A stretch of DNA of 64,000 nt from JAHBNG01 sp039028975 (GCA_039028975.1 JBCCHB010000041.1:1-64000), one strand, 5' to 3'; positions 8,074 through 16,664 are shown, numbered from the stretch's first letter. Numbers and translations are program-made. The notes: generated by a model not told the origin, from the letters alone.

Positions 8074-10587
8074 ATGCCCAACCATAGTGATTTTGACATC
8101 GAACCAAATGATTCGATGGACGAACAGCCATCATCACCCCAAACTCAATCACCTAATCCACTGGCTATCCAGATTCTTGACCCCAACGGAAAGCTCCATA
8201 CTTACCCTGTAGACTTTGACGTATTCACCGTTGGACGGGGTGAAGACAATAAAATTACCATTCGAGACCCTGAAATCGGACACTACCACTTGGAGATTCG
8301 CTTTGAACCTCATGGTGGCGCTATGCTCATCGATCTGAATAGCCAAGCAGGGACTTTTCTTGGCAACGAGCTGATTGAAGCCAATCAGCTTGTGCCCTGG
8401 AATCCTGAGCAGGCAGTCCGAATCGGGCGCTACTTTCTGCGGCTGCAAGGTAGCATCTTGCCCAAAACAGACCCTGAAACGAAGGCCTTAGCAATGACCC
8501 CTCCCAGCGCAGGACAACAGTCAATTGCTCTCTTTCTCGAGCAAAGTGCGTGGCGCATCGCACCCGGAGCCTCTGCTGAAATAGACATTGTCCTCGTCAA
8601 CAACAGTCCTCACAGCGATACCTTTACTATCCGTTTAGAAGGCATTTCTCAAGAGTGGTATTCAACACCTGCCCCAATTGCCATTCCCGCTGGCGGTCAA
8701 AATGATGCGACAATTCGCGTCAATGTCCCTCCCGCACCCCAGGGACGAGCGGGCGAATTTCCTATACAGATTAGCGCGTTAGGTCGCGATACGGGACAAA
8801 GCAGTACGCGACGGAATGGCGCACTGACAATAACTCCCGTAACAGCCTTTAACGCTGATCTCTCCCCACATGCTGCATCCGTAGGGGAAGAGATGGAACT
8901 GATTATTGAAAATCGGGGCAACAGTACCCAACACTTTGATTTGTCCTGGCATGATGAGGATGAGAGGCTTCGCTTTGACCCAGATCAGGATGAGCTGGAA
9001 ATAGAACCAGGCGAGAAAGTCACTCGCCGCTTTCGAGCCAATTGGGAGCGCCGACCCTTTCTTGGTGGTCAGCGAACTATACCCATTGTAACAACCATTG
9101 CCGCTGGCCCTGATGAGATTGTAACAAAATCCGGGCAAGTTTCAGGGCGAGGCCGATTCCCGTGGTGGTTATTTATGTTGCCGTTTCTTTGCTTGCTCTG
9201 CGTACTTATACCTGCACTATTTATGAGCCGAACAGGTGGGATTGGTCTAGGGAGCGGCAATATTCTGGACAGAATAGGTGATCTGCTCAATGCACCGATT
9301 GCGATTTTGGATGGTGAGGTTGAAACGACCCCTGATGCCGTCGACATGGCTGCCACTCGAAATGCCGCCGACTATGCCACAGCCGAGGCAGAATCGACGG
9401 AAGTTGCTGAGTTGGTGCAGGCAGCCACAGATAGCTGGCTAGATCTGGATGATGATTCTGATGGCCTAGCCAATCGGGAAGAGCAGCAATATGGCACGCT
9501 TGTGGACAACCCAGATTCGGATGGCGATCGCATTAATGACGGTGACGAAGTTTATAAATGGCTAACTGATCCGACTCGCAACGATACGGATGGGGACGGA
9601 TGGCATGATGGGGATGAGGTGGCTCGGGGCATTGATCCTCGGTCTGGTGATACGGATCAAGACGGTACACCCGATCCCTTTGATTCGAATCCAGGCCAAG
9701 CTCCTACACCAACCCCTGACGCAACCAAAACAGCTTCAGCCATTGAGCGCGCAACCGCCTATGCAGGGTGCGTGGTTAACACAGGGTACGATCTGCTCAA
9801 TTTACGCTATGGTCCCGGCTTTGTCTACGAACCACCGCTGACTAAATTGCCTAATGGGACCCGCCTGATTCCCATCTCTTATCGAGATTTGGGTGGAGAT
9901 GGTCAGTGGCTTGAGGTTTTGGCCCGAGGAACAACTTATCGGGGCTGGATCAGTTTAGAGTGGGTACAATGCAACATGGAGGTCATCAACTTACCCGCCG
10001 GCACAATTCCACCAACGCCCACGCTGACCCAAACACCCATACCAGCAGAAACAGAAGTGCCAGTAGGAACCGGTACACCACCATCGGAGGCAACAGCGGT
10101 TCTTACCCTTACACCATCGGATGGTTCACTACTACCCACGCCGAGTGGAGATGACCTCACTTCGCTATCTGACATCTATCAGACGCTGAAGATGGAAGAG
10201 ATCTCACCGGCAGCCAATTCTACTCTGGCCTTAGGGGCGACTCTCGATCTATCGTTCAGCTTGGTCAATCGCTCGGACAAACGTATTGTGGTGCCATCTA
10301 CCAACAATGCCACGCTCATTGGCATGCGCCAGTTCTGGATAGAGCGGCTGGACGTTCCCACCATCCCGAGCTTCTCCTCTGACACCCATCGAGACGGCAA
10401 CAAATATCGCATAGCCATTGAAATCATTCCAGCCACGATTATCCTGGCTGGCGATAAAGTGGTGAATATGTACACATTGGACACGTCTGCCTTCACGCCA
10501 GGGCAATATGAATTGACTTACGAGTACATTGATGTAGAAGGACAACCTGTACTGGCTGCAGAGACGTTCCGCGTGACGCTCCAATAA
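8074..10587 (+). CDS. FHA-domain membrane protein with TSP3 repeats, SH3 and Ig-like domains (paralog 2)
   Basis: The 837-residue paralog of the preceding gene has the same order. An FHA domain lies at about 25-120 (GRGEDN, DPEIGHYHLEI, DLNSQAGTF), followed by Ig-like NEW3-type domains (about 150-350). One membrane span is at about 360-383 (WWLFMLPFLCLLCVLIPALF), TSP3 repeats at about 456-545 (DLDDDSDGL, DSDGDRI, DTDGDGW, DTDQDGT), and an SH3-like domain at about 564-640 (LNLRYGPGF, RGWISLEWV). It then adds what paralog 1 lacks, a Thr/Pro linker and a C-terminal Ig-like domain (about 700-837). The start ATG follows GGAGTAGAG. The 80-base gap suggests co-transcription. The tail does not carry the IYLPxV motif found elsewhere in the window. 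Confidence 0.85.
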   Translation: MPNHSDFDIEPNDSMDEQPSSPQTQSPNPLAIQILDPNGKLHTYPVDFDVFTVGRGEDNKITIRDPEIGHYHLEIRFEPHGGAMLIDLNSQAGTFLGNELIEANQLVPWNPEQAVRIGRYFLRLQGSILPKTDPETKALAMTPPSAGQQSIALFLEQSAWRIAPGASAEIDIVLVNNSPHSDTFTIRLEGISQEWYSTPAPIAIPAGGQNDATIRVNVPPAPQGRAGEFPIQISALGRDTGQSSTRRNGALTITPVTAFNADLSPHAASVGEEMELIIENRGNSTQHFDLSWHDEDERLRFDPDQDELEIEPGEKVTRRFRANWERRPFLGGQRTIPIVTTIAAGPDEIVTKSGQVSGRGRFPWWLFMLPFLCLLCVLIPALFMSRTGGIGLGSGNILDRIGDLLNAPIAILDGEVETTPDAVDMAATRNAADYATAEAESTEVAELVQAATDSWLDLDDDSDGLANREEQQYGTLVDNPDSDGDRINDGDEVYKWLTDPTRNDTDGDGWHDGDEVARGIDPRSGDTDQDGTPDPFDSNPGQAPTPTPDATKTASAIERATAYAGCVVNTGYDLLNLRYGPGFVYEPPLTKLPNGTRLIPISYRDLGGDGQWLEVLARGTTYRGWISLEWVQCNMEVINLPAGTIPPTPTLTQTPIPAETEVPVGTGTPPSEATAVLTLTPSDGSLLPTPSGDDLTSLSDIYQTLKMEEISPAANSTLALGATLDLSFSLVNRSDKRIVVPSTNNATLIGMRQFWIERLDVPTIPSFSSDTHRDGNKYRIAIEIIPATIILAGDKVVNMYTLDTSAFTPGQYELTYEYIDVEGQPVLAAETFRVTLQ

Positions 10588-10633
10588 CACTTCCCATTCA
10601 AGCACATCAAGCATCTAAAGCGTAATTTATCCA

Positions 10634-10690
10634 GGAATTGCCATGCCGCACCGCTTCGAGAAAGGGTTGAACTTGCGGCATGGCAATTCC
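10634..10690. terminator. 17-bp perfect inverted repeat between convergent genes
   Basis: GGAATTGCCATGCCGCA (10634-10650) is exactly complementary to 10674-10690, with a 23-base loop. It sits between the FHA gene end and the convergent spondin-type gene end, so it can act as a bidirectional terminator, although no U-run follows. Confidence 0.65.
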
Positions 10691-10716
10691 GTCACGTTGC
10701 TCGATAGATTTCACTA

Positions 10717-12714
10717 TCACCTTAAGAGCGGTAGATATAGCCTCTCGTCCAGTTGTGGATCACCTAGCGAGATATCGTACATCAGTCGGGCATTGTCTTC
10801 GAATCCGCTAGTTGTTTGAGCGGCACTAACCGCTTGCACTAGTTCTATACGATCCAGTCGGGTGCCATCCTCGCGCAGAAGGAACTCAATGGTGTGTTGC
10901 CCTGCTCCCAGATTGAACTCGGCCGGATCGAAACGGTTCGTGCTAGGGTTGTAAGCGACGACGTATTCACCGTTGTACGCCGTATTGATCGATGTATGCC
11001 AGATAAGTCCCTGGCTAGGTTGCCCATTGACTCGCACGTAGAAGGAGTTGTCCCCGCCGCTTGGACTATAGGTCCATCCCATGATGCGATAGGTGCCGGG
11101 CGAGTTGACGGTCATACAGTAACTCATCTTTTGGCTGGCATCCAGCGTGGAACCGCGGTTTCCCTCTCCATTGGCGACGTGGACGTAGGTGCCTCCGCTG
11201 GCTGCGCTGTCAGAACCGACGGTGAAGAGACCGGAGAGTACCCCCTGCTCCGCTTCTTGTTGCAGCCCACCGCAACCGGCCACCGGAGTCGAGCCAGTTG
11301 TTGGCGTAGGCATCGCCGTTGGGATGGGTGTCGAGGTCGATGCAACGGTCGGTTGTGGCGTAGGTGTAGGCTGGGAGCCGCCAGAGAGTGGAATGAGTTG
11401 GAACCAATCGAGACGGGCACCGCTTTCCCTTCCGGAAAATGCGATTTGATGCTCGCCCGCCGAAAGTTGTACTTCGAGGCGACTATAGCTTGTACCATTA
11501 TCAGGCGCAACCCAGAGATCGGTCACTTCGTAATTTCCGGTAGCCCAGAGATACCACGTGTTGCCGTTGGCAGGCGCTCCATCCACATAGACATAGAGTG
11601 AGTCACGGTTTCTATCCAGTGCCTGCGCCCGAACGCGTATGCCGTATAGTCCGGGTGAAGGCACGTTCACGCAGAACGCGATGTTGCCATTTGGGTTGAA
11701 TTGTCCGTTGGGGCGCGTATCTCTCGCCTCTACATATTGACCACCGCTAGCCGCCCCGTTCTGACCGATTAGGAATGCCCCAGTGCCTGTGGCCCCGGAT
11801 CCGATCATGCCGCTCTCAGCCTCTTGACGCAGACCACCACACTGTCCATCGGGCGGTTGACTCGTTGCTGTAGGCGGAAGAGGGGTTACCGTAGGCGGAA
11901 TGGAGGTCGCCGTCGGTAGAATCGGGGTTGCTGTAGGCGGAATAGACGTTGCCGTCGGCGGAATGGGAGTTACTGTAGGCGGAGCAGGAGTTGGTGTTTG
12001 TGTGGGTGTGTTGGTCGGATTGGCGGGCACATCGATCCGCTCAAAGGTGAACGTCCCAACCCGAGCGTTGGAAAATGGGGTGACCCCGCGCATATTATGG
12101 ATCGGTTCAGGCGGTTGAGTATCGTTTTCGCTATGAACGTAGCTAGGGCTGCTGTCGGTGCCTGCATCCCACGGGTCAAGCGAAACCGTCGCACGATTAA
12201 TCCAGTTGCCCTGACCATCGATCAGCGGAAAGTCTCGAACACCGACAAACCAGTCTGGGCTGGGTGCCAGCATTGCCACAATCGTGACCAGTGGGAACTC
12301 CCGTCGAATAAAAATTTCCATGGTTACTGAATCAGGTGAGGTGGGAATATTACCACCCGCCAGCACGCGTCCAGCGGTTCCATTGGCGACGGCAGCATTC
12401 ACTTCGGATTGAAGGATGTTGGTCGAGCCTGTTTCGGCCATTTGCTCGATCCCATCGCTGGCGATGGCACCAGGTGCCCAAAAGGAGACAGCACTTGTGT
12501 GGGTTCCTCCGGCAAGGCCAGAGAAGTGGGGATTGCTGGGAAAGTCGGTTGGGTGAGATTGTACGCTCCACTCCGCGTTAAAGGTCAAGCGATAACGAGC
12601 CGACGGCGAGGCCTGCGCACGTGGGGAGGCACTCAAATTGCTCAGATCACCCACGACCAAAGTCGTCACCAGGAGGAATATGCCTGCGAGAACTGCAACA
12701 CGCCGTATGTTCAT
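10717..12714 (-). CDS. Secreted Spondin_N protein with two CBM6/35-like domains
   Basis: Start at 12714 (MNIRRVAVL) is preferred because GGAG lies seven bases upstream, giving 665 residues. A signal peptide (about 1-36) is followed by a Spondin_N domain (about 38-208). Its marks are YRLTFNAEWS, the HPTDFPSNPHFSG word, the WAPG strand and AETG. A Thr/Pro linker (TPTQTPTPAPPTVTPIPPTA type) leads to two copies of a CBM6/CBM35-like jelly roll (about 290-448 and 478-633), each opening CGGLxQEAExG and containing a final DWF/DRIEL strand. The protein ends with the tail LYLPLLR. Spondin_N is an integrin-I-like metal-binding adhesion module of animal spondins. With carbohydrate-binding modules it suggests a cell-surface adhesion role. 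Confidence 0.75.
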   Translation of the reverse strand: MNIRRVAVLAGIFLLVTTLVVGDLSNLSASPRAQASPSARYRLTFNAEWSVQSHPTDFPSNPHFSGLAGGTHTSAVSFWAPGAIASDGIEQMAETGSTNILQSEVNAAVANGTAGRVLAGGNIPTSPDSVTMEIFIRREFPLVTIVAMLAPSPDWFVGVRDFPLIDGQGNWINRATVSLDPWDAGTDSSPSYVHSENDTQPPEPIHNMRGVTPFSNARVGTFTFERIDVPANPTNTPTQTPTPAPPTVTPIPPTATSIPPTATPILPTATSIPPTVTPLPPTATSQPPDGQCGGLRQEAESGMIGSGATGTGAFLIGQNGAASGGQYVEARDTRPNGQFNPNGNIAFCVNVPSPGLYGIRVRAQALDRNRDSLYVYVDGAPANGNTWYLWATGNYEVTDLWVAPDNGTSYSRLEVQLSAGEHQIAFSGRESGARLDWFQLIPLSGGSQPTPTPQPTVASTSTPIPTAMPTPTTGSTPVAGCGGLQQEAEQGVLSGLFTVGSDSAASGGTYVHVANGEGNRGSTLDASQKMSYCMTVNSPGTYRIMGWTYSPSGGDNSFYVRVNGQPSQGLIWHTSINTAYNGEYVVAYNPSTNRFDPAEFNLGAGQHTIEFLLREDGTRLDRIELVQAVSAAQTTSGFEDNARLMYDISLGDPQLDERLYLPLLR

Positions 12715-12816
12715 CGGTTTCTCCATGTCTGTCATCTAAATCCCGACGCGGCACGAAATGATATACTTTGTGCCACCCGAGCTATATCACGAAGGCAAGA
12801 ATATAAATTACGCCAA

Positions 12817-12851
12817 AAAAGTATTGAGAAATCGGATTTCTCAATACTTTT
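12817..12851 (-). terminator. 16-bp perfect hairpin with 3-base loop
   Basis: AAAAGTATTGAGAAAT (12817-12832) pairs with 12836-12851 around CGG. The arms end in A-run/T-run, so it works as an intrinsic terminator in either direction. It is downstream of the methyltransferase and upstream of the spondin-type gene, both on the minus strand. Confidence 0.6.
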
Positions 12852-13219
12852 GGGATGTCGCTTCGACATATAGTCTATATTTGAGATCTTACGAGAGTAT
12901 TACGTGGGGAGAAACTGAAACTTACATTGGATACATAACTTCACTATCCACCAAAGAGAGTACTCTCAACTTGAAGGTCAGATTTTGGCCGTCCTAGGTC
13001 GATTTTGATACTCGATGGCATGATAACTGAGAACTCGTGAGAACACAACCCCGAAAGCGCTTCCAGCAATTAATTCACGGCAAATTCTGTATACCTGCGC
13101 ATGTATGCAGTTTGAAGAACTACCTTAAAGTAATATCGAAGATTTCAAAATCGTCTAAAACCAAACTTACTTGAACCACGAAGCAAAGACCGCCTGCTTC
13201 AGCGGTATGCTATTGAGGA
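12852..13219. other. No supported gene
   Basis: About 370 bases of low-coding-potential DNA downstream of the methyltransferase cassette. I see no domain, RNA fold or repeat I can support apart from the flanking hairpin and attC-like site. Confidence 0.4.
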
Positions 13220-13306
13220 TTGTAACCTATGGACTGTAGATCGCAACGAATTTTTGGGTGAGCATTCGCGACGCGGTAGCGTGTCCGTTGCATGTAATTG
13301 TTATGT
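13220..13306 (-). other. attC-like site after the methyltransferase (tentative)
   Basis: On the minus strand ACATAAC (13306 to 13300) resembles the R'' core of an integron attC site. It is followed by AATTACATGCAACGGACACG, a pattern common in environmental attC sites. A GCAACG/CGTTGC pair encloses the middle. The 7-mer is the exact complement of GTTATGT at 14139-14133 on the other side of the gene, as expected for the two ends of one gene cassette. The R' side is degenerate, with GTTACAA near 13226-13220 the best candidate. Confidence 0.35.
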
Positions 13307-13359
13307 TGCGTGGGCTAAAACTATTGTGAGAAGCACATCATCAAAAGGGTTGAGACAAT

Positions 13360-14097
13360 TTAGGCGTGACTATAAACCGAAATATGAAGGGTGCTGTTTG
13401 CATCAAATGGGCTTTTTTCCCAGTTAGCAAACCGATCAATCAACTTCATGCCTGATATCCGAGCCATTAAATCCATCTCCCCTGGAGAAATAAGTCGACA
13501 GACGATAGGGTTCATGGAAATGCCGTTCTCTGAAATATGAACATGATTTTCTTCCATCAATTGGGTAACGGGATCATATTTTGCCACATCGAATGTAACA
13601 TTAGAAATCCCAACATGCTCAGCTTTCACATAATCTGATTTGCCAACATCAATCCAAGTGTGCGGAAGGGCTGTTTCGACTATGAAAGAACCATTTGGTG
13701 AAAGATGACGAGCAGCATTCTCAAAACATTGAATTTGAGCTTCAGCAGTCAGTAGATTGAAAATCGTGTTGTAGACCAAGTAAACAACATTGTAATGCTG
13801 ACCGATTGAAACATTACTCATATCACCGATTTTTACATCGATGTGGCTTCCAGACGGGTGAGACTTCAATTGTTCAACCATATTTGAAGATCCCTCAATA
13901 CCATCAACTTGGACACCATTTTCAAAAAGTGGAATCGCGATACGGCCCGTACCAATCGCAAACTCTAGTGCTCGACCACCATTTACATATTCAGTTAGAA
14001 AGCGAACGGCGGCATCTTCATCACCACGAAGATGTTCGGCGTAGCGAGCTGCAACTTCTTTGTCGTTCCATGAGTTGATTGGGTCGAAATTTTTCAT
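13360..14097 (-). CDS. Class I SAM-dependent methyltransferase
   Basis: The 245-residue protein has the Rossmann methyltransferase motifs. Motif I is ALEFAIGTGRIAIPL (about 43-57), the acidic end of strand 2 is VDGIEGSSNMVEQL, and motif II/post-I is KIGDMSNV. Motif III surrounds HLSPNGSFIVET. Length is typical for small-molecule methyltransferases of the UbiE/Methyltransf_25 type. The substrate is unknown. It is flanked by attC-like sequences at both sides, with only about 36 bases between the upstream core and its ATG, which is how gene cassettes are arranged. No integrase gene is in the window. Confidence 0.85.
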   Translation of the reverse strand: MKNFDPINSWNDKEVAARYAEHLRGDEDAAVRFLTEYVNGGRALEFAIGTGRIAIPLFENGVQVDGIEGSSNMVEQLKSHPSGSHIDVKIGDMSNVSIGQHYNVVYLVYNTIFNLLTAEAQIQCFENAARHLSPNGSFIVETALPHTWIDVGKSDYVKAEHVGISNVTFDVAKYDPVTQLMEENHVHISENGISMNPIVCRLISPGEMDLMARISGMKLIDRFANWEKSPFDANSTLHISVYSHA

Positions 14098-14132
14098 TTG
14101 CCTTTATTAGTTCAAGAATGGATGAGTGAAAA

Positions 14133-14177
14133 ACATAACGCTAGTACACGATGGCCTAAATAAGCCTAGGGTTAGAC
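14133..14177 (-). other. attC-like site before the methyltransferase (tentative)
   Basis: On the minus strand GTCTAAC (14177-14171), a perfect RYYYAAC core, and GTTATGT (14139-14133), close to GTTRRRY, enclose a short partly palindromic segment (CCTAGG, GGCTTATTTAGGCC). The 45-base length is below the usual attC minimum of about 55, so the site may be partial or the assignment wrong. Confidence 0.3.
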
Positions 14178-14627
14178 GCCGCTATTTGGCGTAGAAATAC
14201 CAGTCTCTAACTATGGGTCTATTTGAGCCGCTGAGTACTAGCGTGTGTGGCCAAGCGGTTACTGACCTGGTGACTTCGCAAACCGACGGAATTCCACCAA
14301 CGAGAAAAGTTCCAAAAACGCGCAGCTCTAGCTTGGTCAGGAGAAGTGACCAGTTGGCGGCGGCAGCACCGGTGCCGAGAACCCTGCCCTGCGTACTGCA
14401 CTAACGAGATCGCCTTGCAAAACACGCCGTGAGTCCTGATGACCCGACGGCGGCAACACCAAGAAAGAATCTGGAGCACCCGACGCTGGGAACTTCACAA
14501 GCGGGCAGCACAACCAGCACCAAGTATAACAAGATCGGGCGTTCAGGCGTTTGGGGATGACACAACATCACTTTCGGATGAAGCCTGCCTATTCCGGTCA
14601 CGCAACTGCCCCAAATCGGCTGTTGAT
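14178..14627. other. No supported gene; 450 bases of GC-rich non-coding DNA
   Basis: Lies between xisI and the attC-like site. The overlapping short frames on both strands have no recognised domain and no ribosome sites. Composition is more GC-rich than the neighbouring genes, which suggests foreign origin. Some short hairpins are visible (for example GGTCA...TGACC near 14336-14353). Confidence 0.35.
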
Positions 14628-14963
14628 TTAGGCAACGGCAAATTCAGTAATTTTACGTCGTTCTGGTCTATAAAACCCCAGAACAATGTCTTCTTTTTCG
14701 ACGCCCGCATCAAGTAACTCTTCAGCGATACCAGCATCAGTATTATCGCGCTCAACCCAAATTTTGTCTTGCTTAATACGTAGATGTAGAGGCACTGAAT
14801 AAACACGCCCTGTCTTGCCCCATCCTATATCTAGAAGAAGATAACTATCGCTTCGCTCATCAAAAGTTGGGATTGTTTCAACTTCGCCATAGCTTAACAT
14901 GTATTCGGCGTGTTGGGAGAGAATTTGCTTAATGATACTTCGGTAATTATTTATCTTATCCAT
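14628..14963 (-). CDS. xisI: XisI family protein
   Basis: The 111-residue product matches XisI along its length, with the typical start MDKINNYRSIIKQILSQHAE, the central core YLLLDIGWGKTGRVYSVPLH and the end GFYRPERRKITEFAVA. XisI was named from the cyanobacterial fdxN element, where it acts with XisH to control excision. Most homologs are not next to that element, and their role is unknown. Its start overlaps the end of xisH by 13 bases, so the pair is translationally coupled. No excisase or recombinase is nearby. Confidence 0.9.
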   Translation of the reverse strand: MDKINNYRSIIKQILSQHAEYMLSYGEVETIPTFDERSDSYLLLDIGWGKTGRVYSVPLHLRIKQDKIWVERDNTDAGIAEELLDAGVEKEDIVLGFYRPERRKITEFAVA

Positions 14964-15367
14964 TCCACTATCTCCTGAATATCTGGATCAAACACAATGA
15001 GATGGATCTTATATTCGCTGACAATATCCTGAACAGCAGGTTCCACAAAGAAGTCTTGATAGATATCTTGTGCAATAGCCAGAAATAACTCTCGTTCAGG
15101 ATTTACCCTCTCTAAAAACATGCGATATATCCCATACTGACCAACAGCTTTCTGTAATTCACTGACAGGTGACGCAGAACCAAAAACTTTGACTTCGACA
15201 ACTATTTGCCTGTCTTCTTTCTCTGCTGCAATAGGTTTTTCTGCACCGAGATCGGCGTACAACTTCATGCCTTTATATTCTATCAGAAATGGATCATCTG
15301 TTACTACCCAGCCATCTTTGATAAGAGCTTGTTTTACTGGTTCGTGGTAAATATCGTATCTTGGCAT
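14951..15367 (-). CDS. xisH: XisH family protein (PD-(D/E)XK-like fold)
   Basis: The 138-residue product is a full-length XisH. It starts MPRYDIYHEPVKQALIKDGW, contains the conserved DDPFLIEYKGMKLYADLGAE and the core EKEDRQIVVEVKVFGSASPV, in which the E-x-K of a restriction-endonuclease-like fold is visible, and ends IQEIVEWIR. Known only as a partner of XisI. The pair forms a two-gene operon typical of mobile accessory DNA in cyanobacteria and Chloroflexota. Confidence 0.92.
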   Translation of the reverse strand: MPRYDIYHEPVKQALIKDGWVVTDDPFLIEYKGMKLYADLGAEKPIAAEKEDRQIVVEVKVFGSASPVSELQKAVGQYGIYRMFLERVNPERELFLAIAQDIYQDFFVEPAVQDIVSEYKIHLIVFDPDIQEIVEWIR

Positions 15368-15424
15368 ATTAAGTTCTTTTCAGACTGGCCTTCTGAATCA
15401 TTTCTCTGTTGAAATTATAACAGA

Positions 15425-15451
15425 AAAACTGGGCAAACTCTACCCAGTTTT
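15425..15451 (-). terminator. Hairpin terminator, 9-bp stem
   Basis: AAAACTGGG (15425-15433) pairs with CCCAGTTTT (15443-15451). On the minus strand the stem is followed by a T-run (TTTTTCTG), so it could end transcripts of the toxin-antitoxin pair before xisH. Confidence 0.6.
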
Positions 15452-15637
15452 CATTTTCAAAATATATCTCTAAAACGCGCAGATCACCAAGGAAGGCATT
15501 ATGCCCAGCGAATGTTGACGCAAACACTACCAGATTGAGACTTCACTGCCCCCTCCCACACCATGGACCAAACGAGACCATCAAGCCTACTCGCATCGAT
15601 GACCCGAATACTGCAGCATCACTGCCAGATTTTGCCG

Positions 15638-15714
15638 CTCTGTACGAAAAAATGTGTAAATCGATGTCGCTCAGTCAGAGAACCGACGCCATTTACACAC
15701 AATTTTGGACAGAA
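15638..15714. mobile_element. 77-bp palindromic miniature element, copy 2
   Basis: Begins CTCTGTACGAAAAAATGTGT and ends ACACACAATTTTGGACAGAA, with the same internal CGCTCAGTCAGAGAACCG as copy 1 at 2624-2700. The terminal inverted repeats are imperfect. It lies just downstream of the antitoxin gene, between the toxin-antitoxin pair and xisH. Confidence 0.7.
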
Positions 15715-15741
15715 TGGATTTTACTCATGCTACAAGTAAAA

Positions 15742-16008
15742 CTACTGGCCTTCATCTGCGTATTTCTCTTTAAGCTGCTCAATTGTGCGACCGCGACCTT
15801 CGCGCAAATTCTTACGTGCTTGAGCTACACGTGCCTGAAATTTTGGATGTCTCAACAGCAACTCTTCCCACCAATCTTCTGGATTCGCAAATCCAATAAG
15901 AATACCCGCAGGAATACCATGTCGAGTAATAATAACGTCTTCAGTTTCTGCCAGCCGAAGATACTTAGATAAACTATCTTTGACCTGGTTTAACGGGACT
16001 TGCATCAT
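15742..16008 (-). CDS. Phd/YefM-type antitoxin
   Basis: The 88-residue product opens MMQVPLNQVKDSLSKYLRLA followed by DVIITRHGIPAGILIGF, the DNA-binding fold of Phd/YefM antitoxins. A basic and acidic C-terminal tail follows that would wrap around the toxin. Its start overlaps the toxin stop by four bases (16005-16008). Antitoxins usually come first in such operons, but here the toxin is upstream. It would neutralise the RelE-type toxin and, with it, repress the promoter. Confidence 0.85.
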   Translation of the reverse strand: MMQVPLNQVKDSLSKYLRLAETEDVIITRHGIPAGILIGFANPEDWWEELLLRHPKFQARVAQARKNLREGRGRTIEQLKEKYADEGQ

Positions 16009-16322
16009 TCTGATTCTACTCCATGTTCAGCTAGCCATTTCATCGCCTCTGATTTTTCTCTAATGGCAAGTACTTCAACAACGCCCTCGGAGGCGATGTA
16101 AATGACATCGTAGAAAACCCGAATATCATCCACTCTCAATCGATATTGTGGCCAGTCCGTATTCTGCAATCGTTTGATTCTGCTTTTGCTAATCTTTTCT
16201 GGTTCATAGCGTAGATGGGTTTCGATAGCATCCAAGACTTTCACCCTATCATACGCACGAAGGTTATCTAAATCTTCTTCAGCCTCAGGAGCAAAGATTA
16301 TTTCGTATTTCAAAGAGAACAC
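16005..16322 (-). CDS. RelE/ParE-superfamily toxin
   Basis: The 105-residue product has the family pattern: the start YEIIFAPEAEEDLDNLRAYD, the central ISKSRIKRLQNTDWPQYRLR, the core strand VDDIRVFYDV and the final VVEVLAIREKSEAMKWL. RelE-type toxins are ribosome-dependent mRNA endonucleases, while ParE types poison gyrase. The Arg/Tyr positions (YRLRV, RVFYDV) favour the RelE side. It is the first gene of the pair and is likely repressed by the toxin-antitoxin complex through the repeated words at 16360-16438. Confidence 0.85.
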   Translation of the reverse strand: MFSLKYEIIFAPEAEEDLDNLRAYDRVKVLDAIETHLRYEPEKISKSRIKRLQNTDWPQYRLRVDDIRVFYDVIYIASEGVVEVLAIREKSEAMKWLAEHGVESE

Positions 16323-16359
16323 CTATTCATCAACGTGATCGCACTATACTCGTGAAAAT

Positions 16360-16438
16360 ATAGCTATAGTATAGCCAGAATTAGCGAAATTATCAACTCC
16401 TACAAATAGTAGATTCCTCTTTTTTTTCATAGCTATAG
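16360..16438 (-). promoter_or_regulatory. Putative operator of the toxin-antitoxin operon
   Basis: The 10-mer ATAGCTATAG, itself nearly palindromic, occurs at 16360-16369 and again at 16429-16438, just upstream of the toxin gene on the minus strand. Repeated palindromes in this place are typical of toxin-antitoxin autoregulation. Confidence 0.4.
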
Positions 16439-16444
16439 CTTTTA

Positions 16445-16516
16445 AGAAAAAGATTTTCCGGATTTTACCTCGTTGGCACAACTGGTTTCTTGGCAAAAAA
16501 TGGAAAATCTTTTTCT
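16445..16516 (-). terminator. 15-bp perfect inverted repeat with 42-base loop
   Basis: AGAAAAAGATTTTCC (16445-16459) is the exact complement of 16502-16516. It lies downstream of hisA (minus strand) and upstream of the toxin gene. The arms carry A/T runs that could form a terminator. The long loop is unusual. Confidence 0.45.
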
Positions 16517-16664
16517 GGATGTCTATAAATAGGAGTACTTATCGCGATAACTGTCTCACTAGCATTGGCCTCACTTATTTTGCGAGAAGGGCGCTACCCA
16601 TGTGTCCCAGACACGGTTATCTGCTTGGTGAAGTGTTCACAGCTAAGCCTGAAGGATGTTGAAC

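Noticed and set aside
14219..14479. GC-rich minus-strand frame between xisI and the methyltransferase
   Set aside because: Arg/Cys-rich composition on both strands and no ribosome site. Treated as non-coding cassette-type DNA.
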